Source: Bacteroidota bacterium (GTDB taxonomy: Bacteria; Bacteroidota; Ignavibacteria; UBA10030; UBA8401). Taken from it: DNA of 8,443 nt. The notes beneath the pieces were generated by a model, which worked only from the letters and a program-made list of their open reading frames with translations, ran no database searches and was not told where the DNA came from. The translations under genes were made by a program, and so were the position numbers. Each line of letters starts with the position of its first letter. Position 1 is the stretch's first letter. The stretch covers positions 1 to 8,443 of the forward strand of contig JAVBYA010000044.1 of the NCBI GenBank assembly GCA_030824295.1, written 5' to 3'. Positions 6,033 through 8,443 of this stretch are shown piece after piece.

Positions 6033-6827
6033 ATGTCGACAGAAGCCACCGCATCCAAGGGAGGTTTGGAATGGAAGTGGATCGTTGCCGGTATCCTCGC
6101 CGGAACGGCGCTCTGCCTTTCATTGTATCTGATGGTCGCCAAGACGTTCCACATCCCGCTCATTCCCACCTACATGTCGCTGCTGGGACTGGTGGTCATG
6201 GGCATCATCATCGGCTATAAGTCCGAAGGGTATACGCTCAAAGAACCGGCGATCGGCGGTTTCGTTACGCTGTTGATCACCGGACTGATCCTGTCCAGCG
6301 GGTTCGGTTTCACCTTCACGACCGTAGAGCTCGGCATTGCGGCAGTGTTAGGTCTTCTGCTCGGTCTGCTCGGCGGCTGGGTCGGAGAACAGATCCAGAT
6401 CACCCCGGAAGAACTGGTGAAGGAACTGGAAGCGGATAAGAAAGGCGGACTGCAGTGGGGCTGGATCATCGCCGGCACCGTTATCGCCTTCATCTTCAAC
6501 GCTTTCTTTGTCATCGGCGGATTCGCGCTGCTCAAGTTCGGCGTGGTCGGCATCCTGCTTGCGCTCAGCGCCAGCTTCCTCTTTGCCGGACTGCTGGTCG
6601 GTTACTTCTCGCCGGGCGTCACCATCATGGAAGCCGGTATCGCCGGCGTGCTCAGCGTGATCCTCAACGCAGCGTTCCTCTACTCCTTCAATCTGCTCAT
6701 GGCGGAAGAGTCCATCTATGTGGTGGAAGAACTCGCCGCCGGTTTCGTGTTGTCGCTCATCGGCGGTTGGCTGGGTGAGAAGCTCCAGGCGTTCATGGAG
6801 AATGACGCTGCACACGATAAGGACTGA
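6033..6827 (+). CDS. Unrecognised membrane protein made of two tandem four-helix repeats
   Basis: The start at 6033 is fixed by AGGAG six bases upstream; an in-frame extension to 5976 lacks such a site. The 264-residue protein has about eight hydrophobic helices in two homologous halves, residues 10-122 and 138-252. Matching landmarks are GGLEWKW/GGLQWGW (10 and 138), a GY pair (61-62 and 190-191), an acidic residue before helix 3 (E71 and E200), and GGWVGEQIQ/GGWLGEKLQ (114 and 244). The near-constant offset of 128-130 residues indicates an internal duplication with both copies in the same membrane orientation (four helices each). Helices fall near 17-37, 43-62, 74-93, 98-118, 144-167, 169-191, 199-219 and 230-249. 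A charged linker (123-137) joins the halves. There are few charged residues in the helices and no recognisable catalytic, transport or signalling motif, so I assign no function. A strong terminator follows 23 bp after the stop. Confidence 0.9.
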   Translation: MSTEATASKGGLEWKWIVAGILAGTALCLSLYLMVAKTFHIPLIPTYMSLLGLVVMGIIIGYKSEGYTLKEPAIGGFVTLLITGLILSSGFGFTFTTVELGIAAVLGLLLGLLGGWVGEQIQITPEELVKELEADKKGGLQWGWIIAGTVIAFIFNAFFVIGGFALLKFGVVGILLALSASFLFAGLLVGYFSPGVTIMEAGIAGVLSVILNAAFLYSFNLLMAEESIYVVEELAAGFVLSLIGGWLGEKLQAFMENDAAHDKD

Positions 6828-6850
6828 AACAGTCTGCACTGACATCATCC

Positions 6851-6882
6851 ATCCCCGGGGAATCCTCCGGGGATTTTTTTTT
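6851..6882 (+). terminator. Strong intrinsic terminator between two membrane-protein genes
   Basis: ATCCCCGG (6851-6858) and CCGGGGAT (6867-6874) make a perfect 8-bp stem with an 8-nt loop. The final T of the stem begins an uninterrupted run of nine T (6874-6882). It lies 23 bp after the stop of the duplicated membrane protein gene and ends 23 bp before the next ATG. That leaves only a Shine-Dalgarno sequence and no promoter space between them. Confidence 0.9.
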
Positions 6883-6905
6883 GACCGAACAGAAGGAGGA
6901 CCGTC

Positions 6906-7556
6906 ATGTTCATCGGACATTTTGCTGTTGCGCTCGCAGCGAAGAAAGCAGCGCCGAAGACATCGCTCGCCGCACTCATCGCGGCATCACAATTGGTGGA
7001 CCTGCTCTGGCCCCTCTTCCTGCTGCTGGGGTGGGAGCATGTCCGCATCGATCCGGGCAACACGGTGGTAACGCCGCTCGATTTCTATGATTATCCCATC
7101 ACCCACAGTCTGGTCGGCGCCCTCGGCTGGTCCGTGCTGTTCGGTACGCTCTATTACTACCGCACGAAGATCGGCCGGTCCGCCGTTGTCGTGGCGCTCG
7201 TCGTGTTCAGTCATTGGCTGCTGGACCTGCTCACGCACCGTCCGGACCTGCCGCTGCTCGGCAACGATTCGATGATGTTCGGCTTCGGTCTGTGGAACAG
7301 TCTTGCCGGTACGATCATCGTGGAGTTCGGTCTCTTTGCCGCAGGAGCGTACATCTATCTGACGGCCACGAAGAGTACGAACAGGACCGGCACGGTCGCC
7401 CTCTGGTCGCTGCTCATCTTCCTGGCGGTGATGCATGTCGGGAATCTGTTCGGTCCGCCGCCGCCCGGAACGGAGATGATCGCCTATGCCGGACATGCCA
7501 TGTGGCTCTTCGTGCTGTGGGGATGGTGGATCGAAAAGAATAGAACATCCACATGA
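6906..7556 (+). CDS. YdjM/DUF457-type integral membrane protein (putative metal-dependent hydrolase family)
   Basis: The start is well supported by AAGGAGG about 7 nt upstream. The 216-residue protein has several hydrophobic helices and the spaced His/Asp pattern of the PF04307 (YdjM, 'LexA-regulated membrane-bound hydrolase') family. The residues are H5 in MFIGHF, D32 in QLVDLLWP, H67-S68 in ITHSLVG, and H103, D107 and H111 in FSHWLLDLLTHRPD (101-114). H177 is a further conserved-looking residue. These residues are plausible metal ligands near the membrane interface, but enzymatic activity is predicted for the family, not established here. The family assignment is from memory of the motif pattern and is moderately sure. 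It lies 78 bp downstream of the duplicated membrane protein gene on the same strand, with the strong terminator between them, so co-expression would need read-through. It ends just before a repeat element. Confidence 0.85.
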   Translation: MFIGHFAVALAAKKAAPKTSLAALIAASQLVDLLWPLFLLLGWEHVRIDPGNTVVTPLDFYDYPITHSLVGALGWSVLFGTLYYYRTKIGRSAVVVALVVFSHWLLDLLTHRPDLPLLGNDSMMFGFGLWNSLAGTIIVEFGLFAAGAYIYLTATKSTNRTGTVALWSLLIFLAVMHVGNLFGPPPPGTEMIAYAGHAMWLFVLWGWWIEKNRTST

Positions 7557-7592
7557 AGGTTGCCAAATATCGATTCACACCAAAAAAACTCC

Positions 7593-7767
7593 TAGAGGCC
7601 ATTTAAAAATTAGTTTTTCTGATTGTCATTTCGAATCCCGCTGGGATTTTTCCTGATTGCGGGATGAGAAATCTGATAGTACGCTCAGATTTCTCACTGC
7701 GCTTCCATGGAAAAACAGCAAGGCTCGTTCGAAATGACTGTGTGGTTTGATTTTGAGATAGTATCTA
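7593..7767. repeat. MITE-like palindromic element, copy 2 (175 bp)
   Basis: The outer ends are TAGAGGCCATTTAAAAA (7593-7609) and TTTTGAGATAGTATCTA (7751-7767). They are diverged versions of the termini of the element at 4428-4561. Nested inside is a unit bounded by a perfect 11-bp inverted repeat, GTCATTTCGAA (7625-7635)/TTCGAAATGAC (7728-7738). Within that lie TTTTTCC (7647-7653)/GGAAAAA (7709-7715), and a central 12-bp hairpin TGAGAAATCTGA (7665-7676)/TCAGATTTCTCA (7685-7696) with an 8-nt loop. It is non-coding and fills most of the 270-bp gap between two same-strand genes. The inner unit is near certain as a palindrome; its tie to copy 1 through the outer ends is less sure. Confidence 0.7.
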
Positions 7768-7826
7768 AAGATTTGAACATCGGACAATAACAGTATCATC
7801 TGCGGTACTTAGAAAAGAGAAAAACA

Positions 7827-8276
7827 ATGAAATCAATGTACGATTCTGCAGTGCTCAGCGAGATCCTCACACGCATCAACACTCTCACTCCCGCGACACA
7901 ACGAGTGTGGGGAAAAATGGATGTTGGCCAGATGCTGGCGCACTGCAACGAGACGATGAAGGTCGTTACGGACCAGTTGATCACCAAGCGGCTGCTCATC
8001 GGACGGATCCTCGGTCCGATCTTCCGCGCGGGATATCTCGGCGAGAGACCGCTCCGCAGGAACAGTCCTACCCATCCGCTCTTTGTGATGGTGGACGAGA
8101 AGGAGTTCGAACGGGAGAAGGAGCAGCTGCTCCGTTTGGTGCGCCAGTTCTCCGAAGGGGGAGAAGCGAAATGTACAAAGCAGGCACATTCCTTCTTCGG
8201 TCCGTTCACACCGGCAGAGTGGGGAACATCCACCTACAAACATCTGGACCATCATCTGCAGCAGTTCGGTGTGTGA
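7827..8276 (+). CDS. DUF1569 family protein (DinB-like four-helix fold)
   Basis: The 149-residue protein matches my memory of the PF07606/DUF1569 pattern over its full length. It has an N-terminal MKSMYDSAVLSEIL, WGKMDVGQMLAHC (28-40), LGPIFRAGYLGERPLRRNSP (62-81), a charged helix around 90-108, SFFGPFTPAEWG (122-133) and the closing YKHLDHHLQQFGV (137-149). H39 and the C-terminal H139/H142/H143 fall where DinB-like proteins place metal-binding histidines. The substrate is unknown; related DinB-fold proteins are thiol-dependent transferases or uncharacterised. It is cytoplasmic, with no signal or membrane segment. The ATG at 7827 is preceded by a purine-rich AGAAAAGAG. A second Met at codon 4 is possible, but family members begin with MKS-type N-termini. 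It is probably monocistronic after the repeat element. Confidence 0.88.
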   Translation: MKSMYDSAVLSEILTRINTLTPATQRVWGKMDVGQMLAHCNETMKVVTDQLITKRLLIGRILGPIFRAGYLGERPLRRNSPTHPLFVMVDEKEFEREKEQLLRLVRQFSEGGEAKCTKQAHSFFGPFTPAEWGTSTYKHLDHHLQQFGV

Positions 8277-8302
8277 CGACGATGGTGTCCGCATTGAAGA
8301 GA

Positions 8303-8327
8303 GCCCGGCGAGCGGCAGCCGCCGGGC
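8303..8327. terminator. GC-rich hairpin downstream of the DUF1569 gene
   Basis: GCCCGGCG (8303-8310) and CGCCGGGC (8320-8327) form a perfect 8-bp stem with a 9-nt loop, 26 bp after the DUF1569 stop. There is no T-run on the plus strand; on the minus strand it is followed by TCTCTTC. It may be a weak or bidirectional terminator between convergent genes, the second lying beyond the right edge. The remaining sequence to 8443 shows no gene I can support. Confidence 0.4.
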
Positions 8328-8443
8328 AGATGGCCGTAGCAATCAAAAAAGCGCAAGCGGACCAGGGCAGGACCGATCACCGAGAAGAATGTCCGGATTC
8401 GCTCGGCATGTCTTGAAACTCCGCTGTTCCGCGCATTGACTAT

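Noticed and set aside
7584..7618. AAAAACT/AGTTTTT inverted repeat after the YdjM-like gene as a terminator
   Set aside because: The stem is 7 bp, almost all A-T, with a 21-nt loop, too weak for an intrinsic terminator. It also overlaps the end of the repeat element.
8282..8416. 44-codon plus-strand open frame after the DUF1569 gene
   Set aside because: It has no ribosome-binding site, spans a GC-rich hairpin, and its Ala/Arg/Lys-rich product has no recognisable features.
1..8443. CRISPR array, tRNA, rRNA, transposase or defence cluster
   Set aside because: No regularly spaced direct repeats, no tRNA- or rRNA-like stretches, and no transposase, nuclease or toxin-antitoxin motifs were found on either strand. 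The helicase-like gene alone is not enough to call a defence system.

Overview
The window reads as a chromosomal segment of about 57% GC (estimated by eye) from a Bacteroidota/Ignavibacteriota-type bacterium. This is an inference. It rests on weak or absent Shine-Dalgarno sequences at several starts, one exact TAnnTTTG (-7) promoter motif of the Bacteroidota kind, and the intergenic palindromic repeats (CTTCGACTACGCTCAG, GTCATTTCGAA...TTCGAAATGAC) that I associate with that group. I see no rRNA, tRNA, CRISPR array or transposase.

Layout. (1) 1-1993, minus strand: a gene running off the left edge, encoding a superfamily-1 (DNA2/NAM7-like) ATPase/helicase-like protein. A long coiled coil is inserted between motifs I and II, and motifs V and VI are degenerate. 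A TTGACT-N17-TAACCT promoter lies just upstream. (2) 2101-2356, minus strand: a single-domain cold-shock protein with a textbook terminator. A 380-bp divergent spacer (2357-2736) holds a UUCG-tetraloop hairpin, a 15-bp palindrome and a possible ilvD promoter. (3) 2737-4413, plus strand: ilvD, dihydroxyacid dehydratase, standing alone without other branched-chain genes. (4) 4414-4811: a repeat-rich spacer with a MITE-like palindromic element, a second palindrome, and a -33/-7 promoter followed at once by a stem-loop. (5) 4812-5933, plus: an exported serine hydrolase of the class C beta-lactamase/PBP family. (6) 6033-6827, plus: a membrane protein built from two tandem copies of a four-helix unit. 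(7) 6906-7556, plus: a YdjM/DUF457-type membrane protein with His/Asp motifs, whose start lies 23 bp after a strong intrinsic terminator. (8) 7557-7826: a second element with the same outer terminal repeats as the one after ilvD. (9) 7827-8276, plus: a DUF1569 (DinB-like fold) protein. (10) 8277-8443: a GC-rich hairpin and no gene I can support.

The genes do not form an obvious pathway. ilvD is core metabolism, csp is RNA chaperoning, and the right half is a same-strand run of envelope-associated or poorly characterised proteins separated by terminators and repeats. The points most worth a second look are the degenerate helicase, the duplicated membrane protein, the two-member repeat family with termini close to TAGAGGTCATCTCAAAAA, and the two places where a stem-loop sits at or just before a gene start (4761 and 6851).
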